Positions 26,799 to 35,101 of a stretch of DNA of 49,003 nucleotides are shown here, one piece after another. Each line of letters starts with the position of its first letter. The stretch's first letter is position 1. Source of the stretch: Crocinitomix sp. (lineage in GTDB: Bacteria > Bacteroidota > Bacteroidia > Flavobacteriales_D > Crocinitomicaceae); contig WTCE01000008.1 in the NCBI GenBank assembly GCA_013138735.1, forward strand, positions 1 through 49,003, given 5' to 3'. Under the pieces are notes generated by a model, which had not been told where the DNA came from, ran no database searches, and saw nothing but the letters and a program-made list of their open reading frames with translations. The position numbers were made by a program, and so were the translations under genes.

Positions 26799-29700
26799 TT
26801 ATCTAATCCGTTCCAAATTACCAACGGCTTTAGAGATCGATTTTACTCCTTCAAAAATCAAGCGTAATTTATTGTTACGCTCATTCATTTTTGCATCCTT
26901 AGGATTCGTTTGAATGAAACTAAGCACTTGTGTAAAATGGCTCGATTGATAATAAGGCGAATCTTGTTGCGTCACAAAGTAACCAATCATTTTATTCCCT
27001 TTAATTACCAGTTTTTCAAATCCAATATCCTTCGCCATCCAACGTAATTCAATTGATTTAATCAATTCATGAACCACTGCCGGAATAGGTCCAAAACGAT
27101 CTTCTAAATTTGTGCGAAATTGCACTAAATCTGCTTGGTCTTTTGTGTTGTCTAAGCTCTGATAAATCATTAAACGTTCAGAAACATTATTCACATAAGT
27201 GTCTGGAATTAATAGCTCCAAATCTGTTTCTAAAATACAGTCTGTTACAAATTGCATATCGTCAACCGAAGTGTCTTCTGTAAACAGCTCTTTGAACTCA
27301 TTTTGCCGCAATTCTTGCATGGCTTCGTTCAAAATTTTCTGATACATTTCAAATCCAATGTCCGATATAAAGCCAGATTGTTCGCCGCCCAATAAGTTAC
27401 CTGCACCACGGATATCTAAATCGCGCATGGCAATATTAAAGCCCGATCCTAAGTCTGAAAAGTGAGCAACTGCCTCTAATCTTTTTCTAGAATCAGAAGG
27501 CAATGTATGCATGGGTGGTGCTATTAAATAGCAAAAAGCCTTTTTATTGGAACGTCCTACGCGTCCACGCATTTGATGCAAATCACTCAAACCAAAATGT
27601 TGTGCATTGTTAATGAGGATCGTGTTCGCATTGGAAACATCAATACCCGATTCAATAATTGTGGTCGCGACTAAAACATCATACTCGTGGTTCACAAAAT
27701 CAGACATTAAATTCTCTAATTTTTTACCGTCCATTTGTCCATGACCAATCGCTACGCGAATTCCAGGACATAAACGTTGAATCATTCCGCCAACTTCATG
27801 AATGTTTTGCACCCGATTGTGAACAAAAAATACTTGTCCACCACGTTGTACTTCATAGGTGATCACATCTCGAATTAACTCTTCATTAAAAGTCACAACC
27901 TCCGTGTCTACCGGTTGGCGATTGGGTGGTGGCGTGTTAATAATCGACAAATCACGCGCACCCATTAATGAAAATTGTAAAGTTCTTGGAATGGGAGTGG
28001 CAGTCAAAGTTAAAGTATCTACAGACGCTTTAAAAAGCTTGAGTTTGTCTTTAACTCCTACACCGAATTTTTGCTCCTCATCCACAATGATAAGTCCTAA
28101 ATCTTTAAACTTAACCTTTTTTCCAACGAGTGCATGCGTACCAATTATGATATCGATTTTTCCTTCTTCTAAGCGTTTTAACGTTTCGTTAATTTGTTTG
28201 GTTGACTTAAAACGGTTGACATAGTCAATATTGCACGGCATATTCTCCATGCGCTCCTTGAACGTCTTATAATGTTGCAAAGCCAATATTGTTGTTGGAA
28301 CTAGAATAGCAACTTGTTTGCTATCCGCTACAGCTTTAAATGCTGCGCGAATGGCTATTTCCGTTTTACCAAAACCAACGTCTCCGCAAACTAAGCGATC
28401 CATTGGCGCTTGCGCTTCCATGTCGGCTTTTACAGCTGCGGTAGTTTTTTCTTGATCTGGCGTGTCTTCGTATATAAAAGAGGCTTCTAATTCGTTTTGT
28501 AAATAAGTGTCAGGCGAAAATGCAAATCCAGATTCTTCTTTCCGTTTTGCATAAAGCTTGATCAAATCAAATGCAATTTCCTTTATTTTAGATTTGGTCT
28601 TTTTCTTGGTATTGCTCCAAGCTTGCGTCCCAATCTTATTCATTTTGGGCTGCGTTCCTTCCTTTCCCGAATATTTTGAAATGCGGTGTAAAGAATGAAT
28701 CGAAACATACAATACGTCATTGTCTCTATAGACTAACCGAATCGCTTCTTGTGGTTTTCCGTTGACATCAATAATTTCTAAACCAGAAAACCGACCAATT
28801 CCATGATCGATATGGGTGACATAATCGTTTTTCTGAAGGTTGTAAATCTCTTTTAACGTAAGGGCTTGTTTATTTTTTCTAAATCCGTCCTTCAGCCGAA
28901 ACCTGTGATACCGCTCAAAAATCTGATGGTCGGTAAAACAGGTGTATTTTAAATCGTTATCAATAAATCCTTCATGCAATGCAAAGGATAATGTCGTAAA
29001 TTGTACGCTAGAATTTAAGTCTTCGAAAATGGCGTATAAGCGTTCCACTTGTTTTGCTTGGCTCGACACAATCATATTTGTGAATCCAGCTTTTTCGCTT
29101 TTCCGTAAATCCTCAATCAGCAATTCAAAGTTTTTATTAAAACTCGGTTGCACACTTATGTTAAAATGAAAGGCTTGCCCTTCAAAAAACGAGCGCGTTC
29201 CAAATTCAATTACATTAAATTTTTGAATGCTTTTATTAAACCCGATTTTTGAGAAAAACAGGTCCGTTGGTGGGGTATGTTTTACGGGAGACTCAGGCAG
29301 TTCGTTAAATATTTGCACGGCTTTTTTATACTCCTTTTCCAAGGTAGATCCCGTGAGCAAAAAATCCTTGATCCAAATATTGGTTTGGTTCGGTAAAAAC
29401 TGCAGAATATCTTCTCGCACTTCCTCTGTCGCATAACGCTGAATGTTCGGCACAACCGTCAAACGACTCATTGATTTTAATGAAAGCTGATTTACAGGAT
29501 CAAATGTCCGAATAGAATCCACTTCATCTCCAAAGAACTCAACCCGATAAGGAATATCGTTCGAAAAAGAATAAATATCAATGATCCCTCCACGCACCGC
29601 GAATTGTCCCGGCTCGTAGACGAAGTCAACCTTATCAAATTCGTATTCAATCAATAATTCATTAATAAAATCAACTGAATATTCTGTGCCTTTTCTTATT

Positions 29701-30131
29701 TCTAAAATATTTTTGGCAAACTGCTTCTTCGTAATTATTTTCTCAAATAATGCCTCCGGATACGTCACCACAATAGAGGTGTTCCCTCGATTAATGCGCT
29801 CCAAAACCTCTGCCCTAGAAACCACATTCGCATTATCAATCTCCTCTAACTGATACGGCCTTTTATAACTATGCGGAAAAAACAAGATGTTCGAAGCATT
29901 CTTGTTCAGGTTCTGCAAGTCGTTTAAAAAAAACGCCGCATCCTCCTTATCAGGCAAAATAAATAAATGAAAGCCCGTTCGGTTTTGAATCACAGCATTT
30001 GAAACCACCGCAGCAGATGAGGCCACCAACCCGTTCAGGTTAATTTTCACATCCTCCTCTTGCAATAATGAAGCAATAGAAACTATCTTTTCTGAATTTT
30101 GATAGCTCTGCTTGAATTCGTCCACCGTCAT
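26799..30131 (-). CDS. mfd: Transcription-repair coupling factor
   Basis: Mfd removes stalled RNA polymerase from damaged DNA and recruits UvrA. The 1110-residue product has the UvrB-like N-terminal region, the RNA-polymerase-interacting CarD-like domain (YVTHIDHGIGRFSGL, then VLYVSIHSLHRISKY), the RecG-like motor with Walker A GDVGFGKTE, VDEEQKFG and LTATPIPRTLQFSLMG, motif VI RGRVGRSNKKAFCY, and the C-terminal TRCF domain. Length and motifs are those of an intact enzyme. It is divergent from the restriction-modification locus with 255 bp between. Confidence 0.98.
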   Translation of the reverse strand: MTVDEFKQSYQNSEKIVSIASLLQEEDVKINLNGLVASSAAVVSNAVIQNRTGFHLFILPDKEDAAFFLNDLQNLNKNASNILFFPHSYKRPYQLEEIDNANVVSRAEVLERINRGNTSIVVTYPEALFEKIITKKQFAKNILEIRKGTEYSVDFINELLIEYEFDKVDFVYEPGQFAVRGGIIDIYSFSNDIPYRVEFFGDEVDSIRTFDPVNQLSLKSMSRLTVVPNIQRYATEEVREDILQFLPNQTNIWIKDFLLTGSTLEKEYKKAVQIFNELPESPVKHTPPTDLFFSKIGFNKSIQKFNVIEFGTRSFFEGQAFHFNISVQPSFNKNFELLIEDLRKSEKAGFTNMIVSSQAKQVERLYAIFEDLNSSVQFTTLSFALHEGFIDNDLKYTCFTDHQIFERYHRFRLKDGFRKNKQALTLKEIYNLQKNDYVTHIDHGIGRFSGLEIIDVNGKPQEAIRLVYRDNDVLYVSIHSLHRISKYSGKEGTQPKMNKIGTQAWSNTKKKTKSKIKEIAFDLIKLYAKRKEESGFAFSPDTYLQNELEASFIYEDTPDQEKTTAAVKADMEAQAPMDRLVCGDVGFGKTEIAIRAAFKAVADSKQVAILVPTTILALQHYKTFKERMENMPCNIDYVNRFKSTKQINETLKRLEEGKIDIIIGTHALVGKKVKFKDLGLIIVDEEQKFGVGVKDKLKLFKASVDTLTLTATPIPRTLQFSLMGARDLSIINTPPPNRQPVDTEVVTFNEELIRDVITYEVQRGGQVFFVHNRVQNIHEVGGMIQRLCPGIRVAIGHGQMDGKKLENLMSDFVNHEYDVLVATTIIESGIDVSNANTILINNAQHFGLSDLHQMRGRVGRSNKKAFCYLIAPPMHTLPSDSRKRLEAVAHFSDLGSGFNIAMRDLDIRGAGNLLGGEQSGFISDIGFEMYQKILNEAMQELRQNEFKELFTEDTSVDDMQFVTDCILETDLELLIPDTYVNNVSERLMIYQSLDNTKDQADLVQFRTNLEDRFGPIPAVVHELIKSIELRWMAKDIGFEKLVIKGNKMIGYFVTQQDSPYYQSSHFTQVLSFIQTNPKDAKMNERNNKLRLIFEGVKSISKAVGNLERIR

Positions 30132-30295
30132 GTCACAAATTTAAGGTGAATAAATTAGAAAATGGCGATTGATTTTGGGAAATTGTTTTGGGTGGTTTTT
30201 GGGTGGGATTTAGTATATTGTTGTGTTATTAGCCCGAATGATTGAAATTATCAGTTTTTTTTAAGATTTTGTGGCTTTTATGCTTGTAATAGGAA

Positions 30296-30315
30296 TATAG
30301 ACCATGTGGTCTATA
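30296..30315. promoter_or_regulatory. Palindromic candidate operator of the R-M locus
   Basis: TATAGACC-ATGT-GGTCTATA is a perfect 8-4-8 palindrome, 71 bp before the methyltransferase ATG and 60 bp from the -7 element. It is the only strong dyad in the mfd to methyltransferase gap. It could bind a controller protein or the methyltransferase itself. No C-protein gene is visible nearby. Confidence 0.55.
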
Positions 30316-30374
30316 GCTGGATGCGATTTGACCTAGACTTAAAGTGAAAATTTCAATCAATAAACAATTAGCCG

Positions 30375-30382
30375 TATATTTG
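30375..30382 (+). promoter_or_regulatory. Candidate -7 promoter element giving a near-leaderless mRNA
   Basis: TATATTTG matches TAnnTTTG exactly. It ends only 4 bp before the methyltransferase ATG, so a start site at the usual distance falls on or just inside the start codon, giving a leaderless or near-leaderless transcript. Confidence 0.5.
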
Positions 30383-30386
30383 AATT

Positions 30387-31424
30387 ATGAAATATTGGGA
30401 GGAGATCAACAACAAATTAAAGCCGTGGGTAGATACTGAACTTGACAAAACGGTTGTTGATCTTTTTGCAGGTTGTGGAGGTCTTTCTTTAGGATTCGAA
30501 GCGCTCGGATTTAAAACAGTTGGCTATGAAATGGATGAAAAAGCCACAAATACGTACAATAAAAATCTTCTTGGTAACTGTTTTTGCACAAAACTAACAA
30601 CTGAAACAGAATACGCTAAAGCAGATATTGTAATTGGCGGACCTCCTTGCCAACCTTTCAGTGTGGGAGGAAAACAACTAGGGTTAAATGATTCTAGAGA
30701 TGGTTTTCCAATTTTTATTGAAGCAGTCAGAAAACTCAAGCCTGAAGTATTCATGTTTGAAAATGTTAGAGGCATGCTTTATAAAAATAAACCATATTTG
30801 ATGGAAGTTTTGCAAGCTTTGGAAGATTTAGGATACAAAATAAACTATTCTTTGTTAAATGCTAAGCATTATGACGTTCCACAGAATAGAGAGAGAGTAA
30901 TTGTGTTGGGCGCAAAATCGAAAATTAATTTACCTGCGAAAAGAAAAAAATTAATCACCGCTGGTGAAGCGCTAGGAACACTTGCTTTTGAATTCAATGA
31001 GAATTCAAAATTCTTCACAGAATCCATGGATAGATATGTGGCGAAATATGAAAAAGCCTCGAAATGTGTAAATCCAAGAGATTTATACTTAGATCGTCCA
31101 GCAAGAACCTTAACCTGTAGAAACTTGGCAGGTGCGACTGGAGATATGCATAGAGTAAGATTAAAAGATGGGAGGCGAAGAAGAGTTACAGTTAGAGAGG
31201 CTGCAAGACTTCAAAGCTTTCCGGATTGGTACGAATTTCAAGGTACAGAAACAAATATGTTCAATCAAATAGGAAACGCTGTTGCTCCAAATTTTGCTTA
31301 TTCTTTAGCTTTTACCATTAAAGAATATCTAAAAGGTAATCAACCTATTGAATATATAATTAATGAAGATAGTCAACTAAGTTTATTTGAGAATGAAAAA
31401 ATATATAGACCCCAAAAAGTGTAA
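30387..31424 (+). CDS. DNA (cytosine-5-)-methyltransferase
   Basis: A type II C5-cytosine methyltransferase of 345 residues that protects the host from the adjacent endonuclease. Motif I is VDLFAGCGGLSLGF (residues 24-37), motif IV is GGPPCQPFSVGG with catalytic Cys88, motif VI is FENVRG (124-129), motif VIII is VPQNRERVIVLG, motif IX is VREAARLQSFPD, and motif X is NQIGNAVAP. The target-recognition region between VIII and IX is short. The tail holds SQLSLFENE, a match to the sliding-clamp-binding pentapeptide QLSLF. The recognition site cannot be read from the sequence. Confidence 0.96.
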   Translation: MKYWEEINNKLKPWVDTELDKTVVDLFAGCGGLSLGFEALGFKTVGYEMDEKATNTYNKNLLGNCFCTKLTTETEYAKADIVIGGPPCQPFSVGGKQLGLNDSRDGFPIFIEAVRKLKPEVFMFENVRGMLYKNKPYLMEVLQALEDLGYKINYSLLNAKHYDVPQNRERVIVLGAKSKINLPAKRKKLITAGEALGTLAFEFNENSKFFTESMDRYVAKYEKASKCVNPRDLYLDRPARTLTCRNLAGATGDMHRVRLKDGRRRRVTVREAARLQSFPDWYEFQGTETNMFNQIGNAVAPNFAYSLAFTIKEYLKGNQPIEYIINEDSQLSLFENEKIYRPQKV

Positions 31425-32409
31425 AACATTTGCGTCAAAAACTCCGCGAGTGCAAAAATTAATCAACCAAACACTTTTTATGTTAGATGTATTCGGCATT
31501 CCCATGAATAGGACTGACAGGATGTTGGAAAAAGTTGCAATATCATTTCTCGCTTGTGGGAATGTTAAAAAATTATCCGATTTAAAAGTAATACAAGATT
31601 CTCACACCAATTATTCTGCTGGGACGAAAGAAATTATTGAATTTGTAAATAAGCATTTCAATGAAGATATTAGTCGTGGTTCTTATGATTATATTAAACG
31701 ACATGCACTAGACTATTTGACACCTGCCGACATAGTTTTTACATCTAACCCAAATAAAAATAACAACGATTCGACCAGGGGGTATTGTATAAACTCATTT
31801 TACGCAGATTTGGTTAAGAACTATGATGACCCCAATTGGGAAACAATAACAAGAGAAAAACTCAAAAACATTGTTCCTCTCAGCAAGAAATTGCAACGAG
31901 TTAGAAACTTGAAAAAAGTAAAAATTAAATTGCCCTCTGGGGAAAAAATAGACTTTTCGATAGGTAAACATAACGAACTTCAAAAAGCAATAATTGAAGA
32001 ATTTTTGCCTCTCTATGGTCATGGTTGTGAAGTGTTATATGTCGGAGATTCCTCGGTGAGAGACTTACATTACGAAAAACACAAACTTAAGAAACTAAAA
32101 TTCCCTGAACTTTCACATGAGGAATTGCCAGATATCGTAGCGTATTCGGAAAAGAAAAATTGGGTTTATCTAATTGAAGCTGTCCATTCCTCTGGTCATA
32201 TTGACGAATTAAGGTTATTGCGATTACAAAAATTAACTAAGGACTGTACTGCTGAAGTAATTTATGTAACAGCTTTTTTGGATAGAGCTAAGTTTAAAAA
32301 ATTTATCACGGAAATAGCATGGGAAACAGAGGTATGGATAGCGGAAAATCCCGAACATTTAATCCACTTCAATGGTGATAAATTTATGGGGCCTTATAAG
32401 CAAGAATAA
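31393..32409 (+). CDS. BsuBI/PstI-family type II restriction endonuclease
   Basis: A 338-residue restriction enzyme. The N-terminal part is the helical BsuBI/PstI domain (RVQKLINQTLFMLDVFGIPM). The C-terminal catalytic domain has the family signature LPDIVAYSEKKNWVYLIEAV followed by HSSGHIDELRLLRLQKL, which carries the acidic catalytic residues. The ATG at 31393 lies inside the methyltransferase gene, overlapping its last 32 bp, so the two are translationally coupled. PstI and BsuBI recognise CTGCAG and pair with adenine methyltransferases, whereas the partner here is a C5-cytosine enzyme. Confidence 0.88.
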   Translation: MKKYIDPKKCKTFASKTPRVQKLINQTLFMLDVFGIPMNRTDRMLEKVAISFLACGNVKKLSDLKVIQDSHTNYSAGTKEIIEFVNKHFNEDISRGSYDYIKRHALDYLTPADIVFTSNPNKNNNDSTRGYCINSFYADLVKNYDDPNWETITREKLKNIVPLSKKLQRVRNLKKVKIKLPSGEKIDFSIGKHNELQKAIIEEFLPLYGHGCEVLYVGDSSVRDLHYEKHKLKKLKFPELSHEELPDIVAYSEKKNWVYLIEAVHSSGHIDELRLLRLQKLTKDCTAEVIYVTAFLDRAKFKKFITEIAWETEVWIAENPEHLIHFNGDKFMGPYKQE

Positions 32410-32483
32410 TATGATTATTCGTTGTTCTCTTCCATATCATTTTCTTGAAACCAACAACTCACATACCTCCACATCCAACCCCC

Positions 32484-32660
32484 CCGCTGCCGCGCGATTG
32501 TGCCGCGTGTGCAAACTAACCTTGTAAACAAAAATCTACAAACTACTGTTTCTTCATTTAATTTCAGCCAATGAACTAGTTAGAAATTACAATTTGATCA
32601 TCCTATGGTAGCCACGATTTGACTTAACCACGCGATACAATCGCGCGGCAGCAAATTAAG
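32484..32660. repeat. GC-rich inverted repeat, family 2 (pair)
   Basis: The left arm at 32484-32511 (CCGCTGCCGCGCGATTGTGC start) and the right arm at 32628-32660 (CCACGCGATACAATCGCGCG start) are inverted copies matching over at least 24 bases with two differences. Each arm folds on itself through CGCGAT-TGT-ATCGCG or a near copy. They flank about 115 bp just after the endonuclease gene. Confidence 0.8.
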
Positions 32661-32672
32661 TTGCTACTCACA

Positions 32673-32846
32673 ATGAATTTAGAAGACAAATGGAAAAAGA
32701 TGATTAAGAAAAGAGGAGAGCAGATATCAAAACCTAAACTTCATGGCCGTTTCGTACCTTACAGCAACGCAAATTTAGCCAGGCGGTATGCAATTGAAAA
32801 AAGCACTCTAGATAAGAATGATTTTCTAGTAAGTTTTGTGTTTTAA
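32673..32846 (+). CDS. Small ORF of 57 residues, function unknown
   Basis: A short ORF starting at ATG 32673 with MNLEDKWKKMIKKRGEQISK, basic at the N-terminus, ending FLVSFVF. No signal peptide, no recognised motif. It begins 12 bp after a family 2 repeat. It could be a fragment of a longer gene disrupted by the repeat, or not a gene. Confidence 0.35.
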   Translation: MNLEDKWKKMIKKRGEQISKPKLHGRFVPYSNANLARRYAIEKSTLDKNDFLVSFVF

Positions 32847-32868
32847 AACAGAATATAATTATTATTTT

Positions 32869-32890
32869 GGTGAAGTTAAACAACTTCACC
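32869..32890 (+). promoter_or_regulatory. Perfect hairpin abutting a start codon
   Basis: GGTGAAGTT-AAAC-AACTTCACC is a 9-bp perfect stem with a 4-base loop that ends exactly one base before the ATG at 32891. In the mRNA it would fold directly in front of the start codon and could limit translation; as DNA it could be an operator. Confidence 0.6.
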
Positions 32891-33241
32891 ATGAAGCAAT
32901 TACTACTCTTTATTTCTCTTGTGTGTCTTTTGTTTTCTTGCAGCGAATCATATGATGGTACTTATACGCAAGAAGATGGACCTAATAAACATATTTCATT
33001 GAACGGAGATGTTATTACCATGTGGGAAGATGATCATTATCCTAAGTTTAAAGGGAAGTTCCGCGTTGATAACTCGAATACAATTATTTTGGAAGAACTC
33101 CATAAAGAAAAATCTGATGGAAGTACTGGATCTGCTGAAGAGGATAAAAAATTCATAAATGAGAGCACATTCAAATTAAAGGATAACAAAATTATGGCTC
33201 CATTACGTTCCGGCGGGTGGCTAGCTTATATCAAAGAATAA
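32891..33241 (+). CDS. Small lipoprotein of unknown function
   Basis: A 116-residue lipoprotein with signal MKQLLLFISLVCLLFSC. The mature part is beta-rich with a YTQEDGPNKHISLNGDVITM region resembling lipocalin-like or META-like small lipoproteins that describe a chemical change and background. I do not recognise a family. The ATG at 32891 is chosen because it gives the exact signal peptide; an in-frame TTG lies 8 codons upstream inside the hairpin region. Confidence 0.7.
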   Translation: MKQLLLFISLVCLLFSCSESYDGTYTQEDGPNKHISLNGDVITMWEDDHYPKFKGKFRVDNSNTIILEELHKEKSDGSTGSAEEDKKFINESTFKLKDNKIMAPLRSGGWLAYIKE

Positions 33242-33305
33242 TACGCACCCGCTGCAAATGCTTCACCAACCCAGCGCCAAATAAACTACATAGAAACCAC
33301 GCTAC

Positions 33306-33440
33306 AATGTGATTTTAAGCACAATTCACCTTTCAATTTCCATTTTCAACACCGTTTTCACATTAAAATGTGATTTTAAGCGTAATTCACTATTCAAATC
33401 CCATTTTCAATATCATTTTCACACTATAGTGTGATATTGG
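33306..33440. repeat. 61-bp tandem repeat with inverted ends
   Basis: Two full 61-bp units (33306-33366 and 33367-33427) match at 50 of 61 positions, and a third unit begins at 33428. Each unit starts with (A)ATGTGATTTT and ends with TTTTCACA, so each junction is an inverted repeat: TTTTCACAT-TAAA-ATGTGA and the perfect 16-bp palindrome TCACACTATAGTGTGA. They lie in the 346-bp gap before the membrane protein gene. Confidence 0.8.
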
Positions 33441-33486
33441 TGATATTTTTTTATGAAACTCACTCATAATCATAAACACGTAATAA

Positions 33487-33521
33487 CAAATTGTTGCGGA
33501 TTGAAAGCGTGTACCATCTTA
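33487..33521 (+). repeat. GC-rich repeat, family 2 (single copy)
   Basis: CAAATTGTTGCGGATTGAAA followed by GCGTGTACCATCTTA. It aligns well with the copy at 34821-34856 and less well with the pair near 32.5 kb. It is on the same strand as the copy at 34821. Confidence 0.65.
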
Positions 33522-33569
33522 TAAAAATATTCGGCTCAACCACCACCACCAACGCCATCTAAAAATGGC

Positions 33570-33577
33570 TATATTTG
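33570..33577 (+). promoter_or_regulatory. Candidate -7 promoter element of the membrane protein gene
   Basis: TATATTTG matches TAnnTTTG exactly and lies 10 bp before the ATG at 33588, again giving a very short leader. Confidence 0.5.
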
Positions 33578-33587
33578 CCCAGTCGTT

Positions 33588-34802
33588 ATGAAAACTGAAT
33601 GGAGTAAAATAAGCTTGACTTTTCTTTTCCTTGTTGCATTAATAGGAACTTTAGTTCGTTCAGTCACCTTTATTCCAATCCCCTTTGAGTATATAAATCT
33701 TGTTCATGCCCATTCTCATACTGCCTTTCAAGGTTGGGTATATCTGATTATGTTATTACTCCTTACCAAGACTTTCTTGACAGAAAATCAAATAGTAAAA
33801 GGACGCTATCCGCTTCAATTCAGACTTACCATTTTTGTGGTTATTGGAGTTTTAGTCTCTTTTTCCTTGCAAGGGTACGGCTTGTATTCTATTATATTTT
33901 CAACACTATTTCAGCTGCTTACCTACTGGTTCACTTTTTGCTTTTTTAAGGATGTCAAAAAAGTCAGGGCCACAACACCAAACTCTATTTCAATAAGATT
34001 TGTAAAAACCGGGCTATGGCTTGGTTTACTCTCATCAATTTTGCCCTATGCCATAGGAATAGCATCAGCTAAAGGACTAAATGGAACGGAAACGTACAAT
34101 TCATTGATCTATTCTTTCTTACACCTGCAATATAATGGTTGGTTCCTATTTGTGGTCTTAGGGCTATTCTTTAATTTATTGGATAGGAACGGCATTCCTT
34201 ATGTAGAAAAATTTGGCACTCGATTTTATTGGCTTTTTACTATTGTTGTTGTTCCAGCGATCAGTTTATCTCTTTTAGGAATGGAGTTTTCTAGCGGTAT
34301 ACGCTCTATCGCTTACGTTTCTGCGGTCATAATGGGAATCGCTTTAATTTATTTTATTCGGACAATCCCAATAAAATTAACTACTTATATTGCTAGTAAA
34401 AGTAGTTGGTTTAAATTATTTTTCTTTACTTTTTTAGTGTCATTTGTATTGAAAATAATTTTACAATGCATTTCTGTATTTCCGTTCTTCGAAACTTATG
34501 CATTTTATAATAAACCGATCATAATATCCTATTTACACTTAAGTCTCATTGGTTCAATTTCCTTTTTGTTTTTAGCTCTTTTAATTGAAAAAAAATGGTT
34601 GGTTTTGAATGGTCTAGTTAAAATTGGTAGCTCTCTTTTACTTCTAGGGTTTGCCGTAACGGAAGTTTTATTAGCGTTAACAGGACTTGGTTTATTTCAT
34701 AGCCAAACACTATTAATAATGGGGAGTGCGGCAATGACTTTAGGAGTGTTGTTGCTGATTGTTAGCGGGATTCAAAAAAAGCCAAAACATGGAACAATTT
34801 GA
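33588..34802 (+). CDS. Polytopic membrane protein with H-x-G motifs, function unknown
   Basis: A 404-residue integral membrane protein with about 11-12 hydrophobic segments. Three His-Gly motifs recur along the chain, at membrane segments: HAHSHTAFQGW (about residues 41-51), HLQYNGWF (near 180) and YLHLSLIG (near 312). The spacing of His residues in helices followed by Gly resembles haem-binding helices in NnrS-like or haem-copper proteins, but no known motif set is complete, and this is inference. It sits between mobile-looking repeats. The ATG at 33588 has a good promoter just before it. Confidence 0.7.
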   Translation: MKTEWSKISLTFLFLVALIGTLVRSVTFIPIPFEYINLVHAHSHTAFQGWVYLIMLLLLTKTFLTENQIVKGRYPLQFRLTIFVVIGVLVSFSLQGYGLYSIIFSTLFQLLTYWFTFCFFKDVKKVRATTPNSISIRFVKTGLWLGLLSSILPYAIGIASAKGLNGTETYNSLIYSFLHLQYNGWFLFVVLGLFFNLLDRNGIPYVEKFGTRFYWLFTIVVVPAISLSLLGMEFSSGIRSIAYVSAVIMGIALIYFIRTIPIKLTTYIASKSSWFKLFFFTFLVSFVLKIILQCISVFPFFETYAFYNKPIIISYLHLSLIGSISFLFLALLIEKKWLVLNGLVKIGSSLLLLGFAVTEVLLALTGLGLFHSQTLLIMGSAAMTLGVLLLIVSGIQKKPKHGTI

Positions 34803-34820
34803 ATTATTAATACCTAAACA

Positions 34821-34880
34821 CCAAATTGCTGCGCGTTTCCAGCGCGTACCATCTTATTTCCCACGCGCGGCGGCAAATTG
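34821..34880. repeat. GC-rich repeat, family 2 (copy plus inverted end)
   Basis: CCAAATTGCTGCGCGTTTCC followed by AGCGCGTACCATCTTA at 34821-34856, then an inverted end CACGCGCGGCGGCAAATTG at 34862-34880. The next 220 bp up to the ATP-grasp gene hold no supported gene. The part at 34884-34975 reads like an extension of a longer dispersed Bacteroidota repeat (CTCATTCCATCTCTGCTCCG), which I recall but cannot confirm. Confidence 0.7.
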
Positions 34881-35101
34881 AGGAATAGGAGCTAAATGTC
34901 TCATTCCATCTCTGCTCCGTAGGGTTTGTGGCTCTGTGTAACCTCTTGAAACAATGGGATTTACAGCCCCTTGCAACAATATGTACATGCGCCACACTGC
35001 CACTTCTTCGCTACCACGCAAATATTCTAAGAAAAATATCCTAAATTCAGCAAACAAACAGTAATCTTGCAACAAATGAATTGCAAAGGACACAATTAAA
35101 A

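Noticed and set aside
33306-33440. CRISPR array
   Set aside because: The 61-bp units are contiguous without variable spacers and number only two to three; no cas genes are present.
34807-35093. Two overlapping minus-strand open frames (62 and 79 codons) before the ATP-grasp gene
   Set aside because: They run through family 2 repeat sequence, lack a signal peptide or recognised domain, and look like translated repeat DNA.
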